DNA of 64,000 nt, from positions 338,650-402,649 of the forward strand of contig JAFLCB010000003.1 of the NCBI GenBank assembly GCA_017302795.1, given 5' to 3'. Of this stretch, positions 41,822 through 50,970 are shown one piece after another (the first letter of the stretch is position 1; each line of letters begins with the position of its first letter). A program made the translations under genes and the position numbers. Under the pieces are notes generated by a model, which saw only the letters and a list, made by a program, of their open reading frames with translations, was not told the DNA's origin and did no database searches. Source of the stretch: Deltaproteobacteria bacterium (GTDB lineage Bacteria > Bdellovibrionota > Bdellovibrionia > Bdellovibrionales > JAMPXM01).

Positions 41822-43615
41822 ATGCGTTGGTCCAAAGCTCACTTATTTACTATGAAAGATGCTCCGAACGACGCGGAAATTCCAAGCCACAAGCTGATGG
41901 CTCGTGCGGGGATGATCAAGAAGGTCGCCCCTGGCATTTACACCTATGGCAATCTTGCCCTTCGTGCCCTTCGCAAGTTTGAAGCGATCATTCGCCAGGA
42001 ATTGGACAGTCGCGGCTGCCAAGAGGTCTTGATGCCGATGGTTCAACCAGCGGAATTGTGGCAGGAAACCAATCGTTGGAAAGAAATGGGCGATGGCCTG
42101 TTGAAATTCAAAAACCGCAATGGTCAGGATTTTTGTCTCGGCGCAACCCACGAGGAAGTGATTACAGATTACGTTCGAAAAGACGTGAAATCGTATCGCG
42201 ATCTTCCGGCAAATCTCTATCAGATTCAGACGAAGTACCGCGACGAAATTCGTCCGCGTTTTGGACTGATGCGCGGCCGCGAGTTTATTATGAAAGACGC
42301 GTACAGCTTCGATACCGACGAGGCTTCAGCGTTAAAAAACTACGATCTCATGTATGACGCGTACAAAGCGATTTTCGATCGCTTGGGGCTTCAGTACAGA
42401 ATTGTTGAAGCGGATGCAGGCAATATTGGCGGAAGTAAAACGCATGAGTTTCAAGTTCTTGCAGAAGCCGGAGAAGATCACCTGATGGTATGTGACACTT
42501 GTGATTTCGCGGCCAACATTGAGGTGGCACCGGCCGTTACCAAGCCGGCAAAATCTGCGGTAACCGCTCTGCCAATGGAAAGCTTTCCCACGCCCGGCCT
42601 GAAGTCGATCGGAACACTTTCGAAGTCGCTTGGAATTCCGGAAAATCAGTTGGTAAAGACGATGTTCTTTTCGACCAACGATGGCTCTGATCCATTGAAA
42701 AAGGATCTGATGGCCATAGCGGTTTGCCTTGCCGGCGACGATGAAGTGAATCCAATTAAGTTAAAAAATGCGTTGGGATTGTCTAACCCGCCCTTGCTTT
42801 TGACTGACGAAGAGGTCAAGCAAACGACTGGCGCTTGGCCGGGAAGCTGCGGGCCGGTGGGATTGAAGATCCCGGTCTACTTTGACACAGCAATTGAAGG
42901 TTTTGCGAACTTCGTCGTAGGCGCGAACAAAGATGCCGAACATCTAAAAAATGTAAACTTCGGTCGTGACGTACAGGTGAAAAAGTTTGCGGACGTTCGA
43001 ATGGCAAAACCTGGACATTTCTGCCCACGCTGCCAGGAAAATGGCAAAGCTGGCGTGTACAAATCTTTCCGAGGGATCGAAGTCGGACACGTGTTTTATC
43101 TGGGTTCGAAGTATTCCAAAGCGATGCAGGCTACTTACCTTACGCCAGAGGGAACGGCGAAGCCGATCGAAATGGGTTGCTATGGAATCGGCGTTTCGCG
43201 CACGATTCAAGCCGCCATCGAGCAATCGCACGACGCGGATGGAATTGTTTGGCCACACGGAATTGCTCCGTTTGATGTGCATCTCGTTGTTCTGGATCCA
43301 GAGCAAGAGGAAGTTCGTCAGTCCGCGGAAGTTCTGTACCGAGATCTTCAAGCTCACGGTCTTGACGTATTGATGGATGATCGAATTGAACGGCCCGGTG
43401 TGAAATTTAAAGATGCAGATCTCATTGGCCTTCCTGTTCGCCTCAATGTGGGCGGTCGGGGGCTGAAAGAAGGCATCATCGAAGTGATGGCGCGAAAAAA
43501 TAAAGCTCTTGAAAAAGTGAAAGCCGAAGAGGCGACAGAAAAAGTGTTGGAACTGCTCGCGACTATTCGAGCTGGTCAATTGCCTCCTAAGCTAGCTGAT
43601 AGGGCGGGTACTTAA
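41822..43615 (+). CDS. proS: Prolyl-tRNA synthetase, bacterial type
   Basis: A 597-residue class II synthetase of the prokaryotic form. Motif 2 region TKYRDEIRPRFGLMRGREFIMKDAYSFD and motif 3 GCYGIGVSRTIQAAIEQ are clear. The editing (YbaK-like INS) domain sits between them at about 235-385, and the anticodon-binding domain is at about 475-575. It charges tRNA-Pro. It starts directly after the ntrX-like stop codon, and its own stop overlaps the pyrF start (TAATG). Confidence 0.97.
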   Translation: MRWSKAHLFTMKDAPNDAEIPSHKLMARAGMIKKVAPGIYTYGNLALRALRKFEAIIRQELDSRGCQEVLMPMVQPAELWQETNRWKEMGDGLLKFKNRNGQDFCLGATHEEVITDYVRKDVKSYRDLPANLYQIQTKYRDEIRPRFGLMRGREFIMKDAYSFDTDEASALKNYDLMYDAYKAIFDRLGLQYRIVEADAGNIGGSKTHEFQVLAEAGEDHLMVCDTCDFAANIEVAPAVTKPAKSAVTALPMESFPTPGLKSIGTLSKSLGIPENQLVKTMFFSTNDGSDPLKKDLMAIAVCLAGDDEVNPIKLKNALGLSNPPLLLTDEEVKQTTGAWPGSCGPVGLKIPVYFDTAIEGFANFVVGANKDAEHLKNVNFGRDVQVKKFADVRMAKPGHFCPRCQENGKAGVYKSFRGIEVGHVFYLGSKYSKAMQATYLTPEGTAKPIEMGCYGIGVSRTIQAAIEQSHDADGIVWPHGIAPFDVHLVVLDPEQEEVRQSAEVLYRDLQAHGLDVLMDDRIERPGVKFKDADLIGLPVRLNVGGRGLKEGIIEVMARKNKALEKVKAEEATEKVLELLATIRAGQLPPKLADRAGT

Positions 43616-44334
43616 TGTCGAACTCTGCTACCAAGCCTGAACCGAAAGTGTTCGTCGCGTTGGATCTTGATAGTCCGGCTGACGCCGTAGCCATTGCGGA
43701 ATCATTGTCAGGAATGGGGCTTGGATTTAAATTAGGCCCCCGGTTGATGTTGCGGGAAGGCGCGAGCCTAGTTAAAAAAGTGGCCCAACATGGTTCGGTC
43801 TTCGTCGACTGCAAGCACTTTGATATTCCTTCGACCATGGACGCGGCCATTCGAACTGCGTTCGAAGCAGGTGCTGATTATTCGACGATTCACGCCCTCG
43901 CAGGTCCGAAAGCACTTCAACAGATGGCGAAAGTCGAAGCAGATCTTAATCGCCATCGTCCCTTTCGCATTTTAACGGTGACCATTTTAACTAGCTTTGA
44001 CAAAGACACATTGCCGGTGCACTTGCGAGGGCAGGAAATTGGCGGTCTCGTTGAAGATCTTGCTCAAGAGGCACGAAAAGAAGGTTTAAAGAGTTTTGTC
44101 TGTTCTCCGCTAGAGGCGGCTCGCTTAAAAAAAGCGATTCCTGATAGCTATCTCGTCACACCTGGTATCCGCCCGAGCGGATCCGGCGCCGGCGATCAAA
44201 TTCGAATAGAAACTCCTGCATCAGCCGCTGAAGCGGGCGCGAGTGCCCTTGTCGTGGGTCGACCAATACTAGAAGCGCGCGACCGTCGCGAGATGGCGCT
44301 TCGAATTCTGAATGAATTCAGTGAAAGAGTTTGA
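43615..44334 (+). CDS. pyrF: Orotidine-5'-phosphate decarboxylase
   Basis: A 239-residue TIM-barrel enzyme making UMP. Visible motifs are VFVALDLDSPADAV, the catalytic DCKHFDIPSTM (Asp-x-Lys-x2-Asp), TVLTS-type TVTILTSFD, and the phosphate-binding VTPGIRPSGSGAGDQ and ALVVGRPI. Translationally coupled to proS (TAATG) and followed after 2 bp by the rlmB-like gene. Confidence 0.95.
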   Translation: MSNSATKPEPKVFVALDLDSPADAVAIAESLSGMGLGFKLGPRLMLREGASLVKKVAQHGSVFVDCKHFDIPSTMDAAIRTAFEAGADYSTIHALAGPKALQQMAKVEADLNRHRPFRILTVTILTSFDKDTLPVHLRGQEIGGLVEDLAQEARKEGLKSFVCSPLEAARLKKAIPDSYLVTPGIRPSGSGAGDQIRIETPASAAEAGASALVVGRPILEARDRREMALRILNEFSERV

Positions 44335-44336
44335 TT

Positions 44337-45371
44337 ATGTCTAAAGGCCGACGTCCCGAAAAACGTACTGAACGCACCAGCCGACCTGACTCGAAGCCAG
44401 GCGCGCGTCCAGCAGGTCGAGGCGGTCCAGGCCGTCCGACTGGTAAGTCAGGTGACCGCGGTACACTCGCGCCATCGTCTCGTCCGATGTCGCGTCCGCC
44501 GGCACACATCGCCGCTCGCGCTGCTGCAAACCGGACGGCGGATTCCGAGGAATCTCCGGTGGTCATACGCAGCGAAGGTCGAGCTCCCGGCTCGACAAAC
44601 CCAACGGCGAAACCAAACTCTGCTTTTATGATTTCGGGTCGGGAGCGATTGTCGCTCGGTCTTCATTCCGTTCGGGAGGCCATTAAGGTTCGACCGCATG
44701 CGATTAAACGCCTGGGACTTCGCGAAGACTATTTACGCGCACCGCAGATCAAAGAAATCGCGGATCTCGCCACAGAAAACAATGTCGAGATTCGACCGCT
44801 TTCAGCAAAAGAGCTCGATAACATCGGCTCAGGTCACCAGGGTGCGGCTGCCGTCATTACGGAATCGCCGAAGTTCAATCTCAACGCCTTGAAGAAGCTC
44901 GATAAGTGTATTGTGGTTGCCTGCGATGGCTTGGAAGATCCCATGAACCTTGGGGCAATTCTTCGTTCTGCTTGGTTGTTAGGGGCGGCGGGCATTCTGC
45001 TGCCGCAAGACCGCAGCGTGACCGTCACAACTGCCACAACAAAAGTTGCTAGTGGCGGAGCGGAACATGTACCGGTAGAGGTTGTATCCAATCTTCCCCG
45101 CGAGCTCGAGCTCATGCGCGAAGCGGGATTCTGGATCTTTGGCCTCGCCGAGAAAGGAACGGGGCTTCCTTGGAACTTTAAGCTTCCGGAAAAAATCGTG
45201 TGGGTTATCGGGTCCGAGTCCTCGGGCCTCAGAATCACCGTCGAGCGCGCTTGTGATGAACTCGTGAAGCTTCCGCAAGTTCCGGGTGGATCGAGCTATA
45301 ATGCAGCTGTCGCCGCGACTATGGCCCTCTATGAGTCTGTCCGTCAGCACGGTCTACCGCCTAAGTCTTAG
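44337..45371 (+). CDS. rlmB: SpoU/TrmH-family 23S rRNA 2'-O-methyltransferase (RlmB-like) with long basic N-terminus
   Basis: 344 residues. Residues 1-95 are low-complexity and rich in Arg, Pro, Gly and Ser (GARPAGRGGPGRPTGKSG). A substrate-binding domain follows (GLHSVREAIKVRPHAIKRL) and then the knotted SPOUT domain: motif 1 DPMNLGAILRSAWLLGA, motif 2 VWVIGSESSGLRITV, motif 3 LPQVPGGSSYNAAVAA. RlmB methylates G2251 in the 23S peptidyl-transferase loop; a different SpoU target cannot be excluded. The tail could add RNA affinity. It is the last gene of the rib-ntr-pro-pyr run and immediately precedes the tRNA cluster. Confidence 0.85.
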   Translation: MSKGRRPEKRTERTSRPDSKPGARPAGRGGPGRPTGKSGDRGTLAPSSRPMSRPPAHIAARAAANRTADSEESPVVIRSEGRAPGSTNPTAKPNSAFMISGRERLSLGLHSVREAIKVRPHAIKRLGLREDYLRAPQIKEIADLATENNVEIRPLSAKELDNIGSGHQGAAAVITESPKFNLNALKKLDKCIVVACDGLEDPMNLGAILRSAWLLGAAGILLPQDRSVTVTTATTKVASGGAEHVPVEVVSNLPRELELMREAGFWIFGLAEKGTGLPWNFKLPEKIVWVIGSESSGLRITVERACDELVKLPQVPGGSSYNAAVAATMALYESVRQHGLPPKS

Positions 45372-45420
45372 GCTTTTTGGGCAGAAAAACGAGTCAATCG
45401 CGGTTGTCGGCGGAAAGTCT

Positions 45421-45449
45421 TTGACTCGGTTCTTCTGGCTCCCGTAAAT
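45421..45449 (+). promoter_or_regulatory. Candidate sigma-70 promoter of the tRNA cluster
   Basis: TTGACT, 17-bp spacer, GTAAAT, ending 27 bp before the first tRNA gene. The -35 box is good; the -10 box is weak. Confidence 0.4.
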
Positions 45450-45476
45450 GGACAGTCGTTCTTTTGGTTAACTTAG

Positions 45477-45552
45477 GCTGGTTTAGCTCAATTGGTAGAG
45501 CAGCTGATTTGTAATCAGCAGGTTGCGGGTTCGAGTCCCATAACCAGCTCCA
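45477..45552 (+). tRNA. tRNA-Thr (anticodon TGT)
   Basis: A 76-nt gene. Acceptor arms GCTGGTT / AACCAGC, D-arm TAGCTCAATTGGTAGAGCA, anticodon stem CTGAT/ATCAG with loop TTTGTAA (anticodon TGT), T-loop GGTTCGAGTCC, and an encoded CCA. Confidence 0.97.
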
Positions 45553-45643
45553 TTTTAATCAAAGGTTCGCGACAGGTTTTTTTGACAATTCGTTCGGTGA
45601 TAGTTCCGCTGTTTTCCTAGTGTATTTGTAGAGCGTTTTGAGC

Positions 45644-45728
45644 GGAGAGGTACCCAAGTGGCCAACGGGGGCAGACTGTAAATCTGCTGGCTCCGCCTTC
45701 GCAGGTTCGAATCCTGCCCTCTCCACCA
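45644..45728 (+). tRNA. tRNA-Tyr (anticodon GTA)
   Basis: An 85-nt gene with a long variable arm (class II). Acceptor GGAGAGG / CCTCTCC, anticodon stem CAGA/TCTG with anticodon GTA, T-loop GGTTCGAATCC, and an encoded CCA. Confidence 0.97.
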
Positions 45729-45816
45729 CTTTTCTCACAGGCGCGTTTAGGTAGAAGCGATCTTTGATTGTACGAAGCTGTTGAAAAGACAGTCGAATTG
45801 ACGAGGTTTGGAACGG

Positions 45817-45893
45817 GCGGGAGTAGCTCAATTGGCTAGAGTATCAGCCTTCCAAGCTGAGGGTTGCGGGTTCGAGACCCGTCTCCCGCTCCA
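45817..45893 (+). tRNA. tRNA-Gly (anticodon TCC)
   Basis: A 77-nt gene. Acceptor GCGGGAG / CTCCCGC, anticodon stem CAGCC/GCTG with anticodon TCC, T-loop GGTTCGAGACC, and an encoded CCA. Confidence 0.97.
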
Positions 45894-45940
45894 ATTTTCC
45901 TCGTCGTGTTTAGTCTCTTCACCGATCTCTTAGTTTTCCT

Positions 45941-46015
45941 GCCCATGTGGCTCAGTGGTAGAGCACGCCCTTGGTAAGGGCGAGATCGGGGGTTCGATTC
46001 TCCCCATGGGCTCCA
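45941..46015 (+). tRNA. tRNA-Thr (anticodon GGT)
   Basis: A 75-nt gene. Acceptor GCCCATG / CATGGGC, anticodon stem GCCCT/AGGGC with anticodon GGT, T-loop GGTTCGATTCT, and an encoded CCA. The order Thr-Tyr-Gly-Thr is that of the thrU-tyrU-glyT-thrT cluster that precedes tufB in E. coli; here tuf is 16 kb away. Confidence 0.97.
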
Positions 46016-46039
46016 TTACGTCGTTACGTCCTCCGGCCT

Positions 46040-46157
46040 TCACTGCTTTTCGTGCAGTGGCGCGAAAAGATTTTGGAGCTGCCGCTCCTGGTTTTTACGG
46101 CTCGGGTGAGCCTCGTTCGTTCGACGCTCTCACCCTCGTTTCGCGCAGTGGCGCGAA
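46040..46157 (+). repeat. Two single AGTG-loop hairpins between the tRNA cluster and zwf
   Basis: The second hairpin is at 46140-46157 (arms TTCGCGC and GCGCGAA, loop AGTG). The first is at 46047-46068: arms TTTTCGTGC and GCGCGAAAA around AGTG, 9 bp with one T-G pair at the same position as in the big arrays. Loop and inner bases match the arrays at 26663 and 30127; the outer stem bases differ but stay complementary. Confidence 0.75.
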
Positions 46158-46255
46158 TTGAATTGGGCAGGTCGTTGACCGATCAAAGTGGTAGAGATAC
46201 TTCATCAGAATACAAAATTTTTGCAGAGCGCTTCATGAAAGATTCGGTGAGTAAG

Positions 46256-47731
46256 ATGTCTACGCTTTTCGCTCTTCCTCCAGCTGATATGGTGATTTTT
46301 GGCGGCATGGGTGACTTGTCGCTTAGAAAAATTCTGCCTGCCCTTTATTACCGCTTCACGGAGAAACAATTTAATCACGAAGGACGAATTTTCGTTCTGG
46401 CTAAGACGGAACTCGCTCAAGATGCGTTTCTCGCGCAGGTTCACGAGCATCTCCAGCTGCACGTGAAGAAAGATGATTTTAGCGAGAACAAATGGAGAGA
46501 TTTTTCCAAAACTCTTCGGCACGTTCGCGTAGATGCGAATGATCAAGCTACTTACGCGTCGTTTTCGAAACTTCTTTCAGATCAAGCGAGGCCCGTTCGA
46601 GTATTCTATTTAGCAACGCCGTCCTCCGCGTTCGGAGAGATCTGTCATCAGCTAAAAGTTAACGGCTTAATAACTTCGGAATCTCGTGTGGTCGTGGAAA
46701 AACCGCTGGGTTCCAACATGGCGACATTTCAAAGTCTTGACGAGTCTATCTTGGATTGTTTCCATGAAAATCAAATCTATCGAATTGACCACTACTTGGG
46801 AAAAGAAACTGTCCAAAACCTCATCGTCTTGCGATTTGCCAATAATATATTTGAACGTCTTTGGAACAGCGACAATATCGAACACGTTCAAATCACCGTC
46901 GCTGAAGAAATTGGTGTTGGAAATCGAGGCCGCTATTACGACGATTCGGGTGCACTGCGAGACATGGTTCAAAACCACTTGTTGCAGCTTCTCTGCTTGG
47001 TTGCCATGGAGGCTCCAAGTCACATTACGCCTGACCAAGTCCGAGATGAAAAACTCAAAGTCCTGAAGTCGTTGCGGCCGATCCTCGCGAATGACTGCCA
47101 ACAGCTGACGGTCAAGGGTCAGTATCGAAGCGGCATGGCCGGTCACACACGCATGAACAGCTACGTCGAAGACGTCGGAGTAGCACAAAGTCAGACCGAG
47201 ACTTACGTGGCGATAAAGGCTTTTGTCGATAACTGGCGTTGGTCGGGAGTTCCGTTTTATTTGCGCACTGGCAAGCGGATGCAAAAACGTTTTTCCGAAA
47301 TCGTTATCCAATTTCGAGCAGTACCGCTGAACATATTCCCTGGCACAACTAGCCCGCCAGAAACCAACAAGCTTATTATCCGCTTACAGCCGGATGAAAG
47401 TGTGAAGTTGCAAGTTGCGACGAAGACGCCTGGTCCGGGCGGCTACCGAATCCAGCCGGTTTTTTTAAATTTGAGTTTTTCCGAAGCATTTACCCACCGT
47501 TCACCAGACGCTTACGAACGTCTTTTGATGGACGTGGTGCGAGGCAATCCGACTTTGTTTATGCGCTCGGATGAAGTGAAGGCTTCATGGAGTTGGACAG
47601 AAAATATTTTAGAAGCTTGGAAGTCCACCAACCAACCCGTTTTGCCTTATGGCGCGGGCACTGTTGGACCAGCGGATGCGGCCGTTTTGCTAGGGAAAGA
47701 CGGCGCGAAATGGCATGAGGAATACTTGTGA
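46256..47731 (+). CDS. zwf: Glucose-6-phosphate 1-dehydrogenase
   Basis: A 491-residue enzyme oxidising glucose-6-phosphate to 6-phosphogluconolactone, the first step of the Entner-Doudoroff and pentose phosphate routes. The coenzyme motif reads FGGMGDLSLRKILPALY (Gly-Met where most have Ala-Ser) and the substrate-binding signature is YRIDHYLGKETVQNL. Late motifs WSGVPFYLRTGKRM and PDAYERLLMDVVRGN fit the family. ATG at 46256 has GGTGAG 6 nt upstream; ATG at 46235 is also possible. It is the first gene of the carbohydrate cluster; its stop overlaps the pgl start. Confidence 0.96.
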   Translation: MSTLFALPPADMVIFGGMGDLSLRKILPALYYRFTEKQFNHEGRIFVLAKTELAQDAFLAQVHEHLQLHVKKDDFSENKWRDFSKTLRHVRVDANDQATYASFSKLLSDQARPVRVFYLATPSSAFGEICHQLKVNGLITSESRVVVEKPLGSNMATFQSLDESILDCFHENQIYRIDHYLGKETVQNLIVLRFANNIFERLWNSDNIEHVQITVAEEIGVGNRGRYYDDSGALRDMVQNHLLQLLCLVAMEAPSHITPDQVRDEKLKVLKSLRPILANDCQQLTVKGQYRSGMAGHTRMNSYVEDVGVAQSQTETYVAIKAFVDNWRWSGVPFYLRTGKRMQKRFSEIVIQFRAVPLNIFPGTTSPPETNKLIIRLQPDESVKLQVATKTPGPGGYRIQPVFLNLSFSEAFTHRSPDAYERLLMDVVRGNPTLFMRSDEVKASWSWTENILEAWKSTNQPVLPYGAGTVGPADAAVLLGKDGAKWHEEYL

Positions 47732-48429
47732 AGGCTTCGACATTTAAGACTTTCGACAGTAAAGAGAGTTTGTTTAAGTGTCTCACAAACGATGTGACGG
47801 AAATCTTGACGGAGGCAATAAAGCAGCGCGATCGAGCGTCGTTTGCTGTGTCTGGAGGAAAGACGCCACAACCATTTTTTCAAGCATTAAGCGCTGCGAA
47901 GTTAAATTGGTCCAAGGTGTCTGTCACCTTGGCTGATGAAAGGTGGGTACCTACCGACCATGCAGACAGCAATGAAAAACTAGTTCGAGATAGTTTACGT
48001 GTTGAAGGTCTGCGACTCATTTCTTTGAAGAGCTCTGCCGCGGACCCCTATCTGGGATCCGTCGATGTGAGTCGGAGTTTAGCGACAATGTCTAAACCAT
48101 TTGATGTTGTTGTTTTAGGAATGGGTGACGATGGGCATACCGCTTCACTATTTCCTACTTCAAAGGATCTGAAGCTTGCGCTTTATCCTGAAAATGCGGA
48201 AACGTTGTGCGTTGGGCTTACGCCGCCGGCCTATGCTCCGCACCCAAGAATCACGCTCACTCTACCGGCCCTTTTGGATTCTAAAAAAATAATTGTCCTG
48301 ATCAACGGAGATAAGAAAAAAAGCGTTTATTTTAAAGCTTGTGAAGAAGGACCGGTGGAGGAAATGCCAATCCGGGCCATCCTACAACAGCAAAAGACTC
48401 CCGTGGAAGTCTATTGGACGGCGGAATGA
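47728..48429 (+). CDS. pgl: 6-phosphogluconolactonase (DevB type)
   Basis: A 233-residue lactonase related to glucosamine-6-phosphate isomerases. Motifs: [41 protein letters not shown], and [16 protein letters not shown] with the catalytic His. GTG start at 47728 overlaps the zwf stop and has GAGGA upstream. It hydrolyses the lactone made by Zwf. The stop overlaps the edd start (ATGA). Confidence 0.95.
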   Translation: MKASTFKTFDSKESLFKCLTNDVTEILTEAIKQRDRASFAVSGGKTPQPFFQALSAAKLNWSKVSVTLADERWVPTDHADSNEKLVRDSLRVEGLRLISLKSSAADPYLGSVDVSRSLATMSKPFDVVVLGMGDDGHTASLFPTSKDLKLALYPENAETLCVGLTPPAYAPHPRITLTLPALLDSKKIIVLINGDKKKSVYFKACEEGPVEEMPIRAILQQQKTPVEVYWTAE

Positions 48430-50243
48430 CGAACCAGAAGTTACTGACGATTACAAATCGAATTAAAGAACGAAGCCTGAAGACCCGCGCATTTTATCAA
48501 CAGCGCATGACTCTTCAAGAGAGCAAGAAGCCTCGTAGAATGCAGCTTTCTTGCGGCAACTTGGCTCATGGATTTGCGGCATGCGCGCCGATCGAAAAGA
48601 GCAAACTACGAACGACAGAAAAGCCCAATGTCGCCATTGTTTCTGCGTACAATGAGATGCTTTCAGCCCACAAACCCTACGAGAGTTTCCCTAAAATTAT
48701 TAAAGAAGAAGCTCTTTCCGTCGGCGCGATCGCGCAGTTTGCCGGCGGGGTACCGGCAATGTGTGACGGAGTCACGCAAGGCCAAGACGGAATGGATTTG
48801 TCGCTTTTCAGTCGCGACGTCATTGCGCAATCAACAGCGATCGCGCTTTCCCACAATATGTTTGATGCCGCACTTTTGCTTGGCATCTGCGATAAAATTG
48901 TTCCAGGAATGCTGATGGGGGCTTTATCGTTCGGACATTTGCCCGTGATTTTCGTGCCCGGTGGTCCGATGCCGTCAGGTCTTGCCAATAAAGAGAAGGC
49001 GAGAATTAGGCAGCTCTATGCAGAAGGTAAAGCGACGCGCGAACAATTGTTAGAGGCTGAAGCTCAATCCTACCACGGCGAAGGCACCTGCACATTTTAT
49101 GGAACTGCAAATACAAATCAAATGCTGGTCGAAATCATGGGGTTGCAACTGCCGGGGAGCTCATTCGTGCAGCCCCACTCTCCGCTGCGAGAAGCGCTGA
49201 CGCGAGAAGCGACGCGAAAAGCAATTCAATTGAGCAGTTTGGGAAATGAGTATCTGCCGCTTTGGAAAATCGTAGATGAACGGTCGATTGTGAATGCGAT
49301 TGTTGGGCTTTGCGCTTCGGGCGGTTCGACAAATCACACGATTCATCTTATCGCCATAGCGAAAGCAGCAGGCATACAAATTAATTGGAATGACTTTCAC
49401 GAAATCTCTGCGATGACGCCAATGTTGTGTCGCGTTTATCCGAACGGGGAAGCCGACATCAATCACTTCCACGCCGCTGGAGGAACAGGGTTTTTGATTC
49501 AGGAGTTGTTGCGATCTGGAATGCTTCACGATGAGGTGCACACAATCGCTGGCTTAGGATTGAAAAACTATACCCAGGAAGCCTTTTTGAATCTCAACAA
49601 AGTTCAGTGGAAGCCCGCGGCAGCGGAAAGTCATGACCTCAACGTATTGAGGCCAGTGGCCAGTCCATTTCAAGATCAAGGCGGACTACAATTGCTCGAG
49701 GGCAACATTGGACGCGCGATTATGAAAACCTCCGCGCTCAAAGATCAACATTTGGCTGTTGAAGCAGAGGCCCGAGTTTTTTCGGATCAAGATCAGTTTT
49801 TAGAGGCCTTTAAAAAAGGCAGTTTGAATTGCGACTTTGTCGCTGTCATTACGCATGAAGGACCGGGCGCATGCGGTATGCCCGAACTTCACAAGCTAAC
49901 GCCGGCCCTTGGCGTCCTACAGGACAAGGGATTTAAAGTGGCACTGGTGACCGATGGAAGAATGTCGGGTGCGTCCGGAAAAGTACCCGCGGCTATCCAT
50001 CTAACTCCGGAAGCGATAAAAGGTGGACTGATCGGCAAAATTAAAGATGGCGACGTCATCAGGATCGACGCTCGAGCTGGAACTTTGCAGGTCAAGTTAA
50101 GCGCTGCAGAGCTGGCGGAGCGTAAAGTGGTAAATCCAGATTTAAGTTATAAACATTTTGGTTCAGGACGTGAGCTTTTCTCGCAGCTACGGCATTGTGT
50201 TACCGCGGCCGAAGATGGGGCTTCTACCTTAGGCTTACAATAA
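48426..50243 (+). CDS. edd: Phosphogluconate dehydratase
   Basis: A 605-residue iron-sulfur dehydratase of the IlvD/Edd family producing 2-keto-3-deoxy-6-phosphogluconate. Motifs are [56 protein letters not shown] and [18 protein letters not shown]; the cysteines that hold the 4Fe-4S cluster are present. The ATG at 48426 overlaps the pgl stop and is chosen over an upstream in-frame codon. It is specific to the Entner-Doudoroff pathway. Confidence 0.96.
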   Translation: MTNQKLLTITNRIKERSLKTRAFYQQRMTLQESKKPRRMQLSCGNLAHGFAACAPIEKSKLRTTEKPNVAIVSAYNEMLSAHKPYESFPKIIKEEALSVGAIAQFAGGVPAMCDGVTQGQDGMDLSLFSRDVIAQSTAIALSHNMFDAALLLGICDKIVPGMLMGALSFGHLPVIFVPGGPMPSGLANKEKARIRQLYAEGKATREQLLEAEAQSYHGEGTCTFYGTANTNQMLVEIMGLQLPGSSFVQPHSPLREALTREATRKAIQLSSLGNEYLPLWKIVDERSIVNAIVGLCASGGSTNHTIHLIAIAKAAGIQINWNDFHEISAMTPMLCRVYPNGEADINHFHAAGGTGFLIQELLRSGMLHDEVHTIAGLGLKNYTQEAFLNLNKVQWKPAAAESHDLNVLRPVASPFQDQGGLQLLEGNIGRAIMKTSALKDQHLAVEAEARVFSDQDQFLEAFKKGSLNCDFVAVITHEGPGACGMPELHKLTPALGVLQDKGFKVALVTDGRMSGASGKVPAAIHLTPEAIKGGLIGKIKDGDVIRIDARAGTLQVKLSAAELAERKVVNPDLSYKHFGSGRELFSQLRHCVTAAEDGASTLGLQ

Positions 50244-50256
50244 AGGAATTTAGTGC

Positions 50257-50880
50257 ATGTTGGAAAAATTGTTGAAAATCAGCCCGGTTATTCCAGTTGT
50301 AACCATTAAGAAATTGGAAGATGCAGTTCCAATTGCCGAAGCCCTCTTAGAGGGGGGGATAAAAATTATCGAAATCACTTTAAGAACAGATGCGGGCCTC
50401 CCATCCATCGAGGAGGTGTCAAAACGCCTTTCCGATATGACAGTGGGGGCGGGAACAGTTAGCAATCCCGAGCAATTTAAACAGGCAAGTAACGCCGGAT
50501 CGAAATTCATTGTGAGCCCGGGGTTGACAGACCGCTTGGCCCAGTTCGCTCTTTCAGAAAAGACACCTTATCTGCCGGGAGTTGCAACGATTAGCGAAAT
50601 CATGAAAGCCCGCGACTATGGCTTTCACCATCTCAAGCTTTTTCCGGCATCTGTGGTTGGTGGTCCGGTCGCCATTAAGCAGTTTTCGTCACTGTTTTCG
50701 GACATTTATTTTTGCCCGACTGGAGGGATCAGTTTGGCAAACATGAAGGACTACCTCACGATTTCCAATGTCGTTTGCATCGGTGGATCATGGTTAACGC
50801 CTGAATCAGCCATTGAATCGAAAAATTGGAACGAAATTACGCGTTTGTCGCGACAGGCAGTGGCAGCGGCTTTCGCCTGA
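50257..50880 (+). CDS. eda: KDPG aldolase
   Basis: A 207-residue class I aldolase splitting KDPG into pyruvate and glyceraldehyde-3-phosphate. The catalytic Glu is in IIEITLRTDAGL and the Schiff-base Lys in HHLKLFPASVVGG; VGAGTVSNPEQ, VSPGL and FCPTGGIS complete the (beta/alpha)8 signature. AAAGGAA lies 8 nt before the ATG. It is 13 bp after edd, completing the pathway zwf-pgl-edd-eda. Confidence 0.97.
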   Translation: MLEKLLKISPVIPVVTIKKLEDAVPIAEALLEGGIKIIEITLRTDAGLPSIEEVSKRLSDMTVGAGTVSNPEQFKQASNAGSKFIVSPGLTDRLAQFALSEKTPYLPGVATISEIMKARDYGFHHLKLFPASVVGGPVAIKQFSSLFSDIYFCPTGGISLANMKDYLTISNVVCIGGSWLTPESAIESKNWNEITRLSRQAVAAAFA

Positions 50881-50970
50881 ACCATCGCTACGCAGTGCAA
50901 GACGAGTACACCTTGGTCTCTTCTGCCTCTAGAACATTAGCTCCTAAAAACGGAGAGGGGAATTCTGCTT

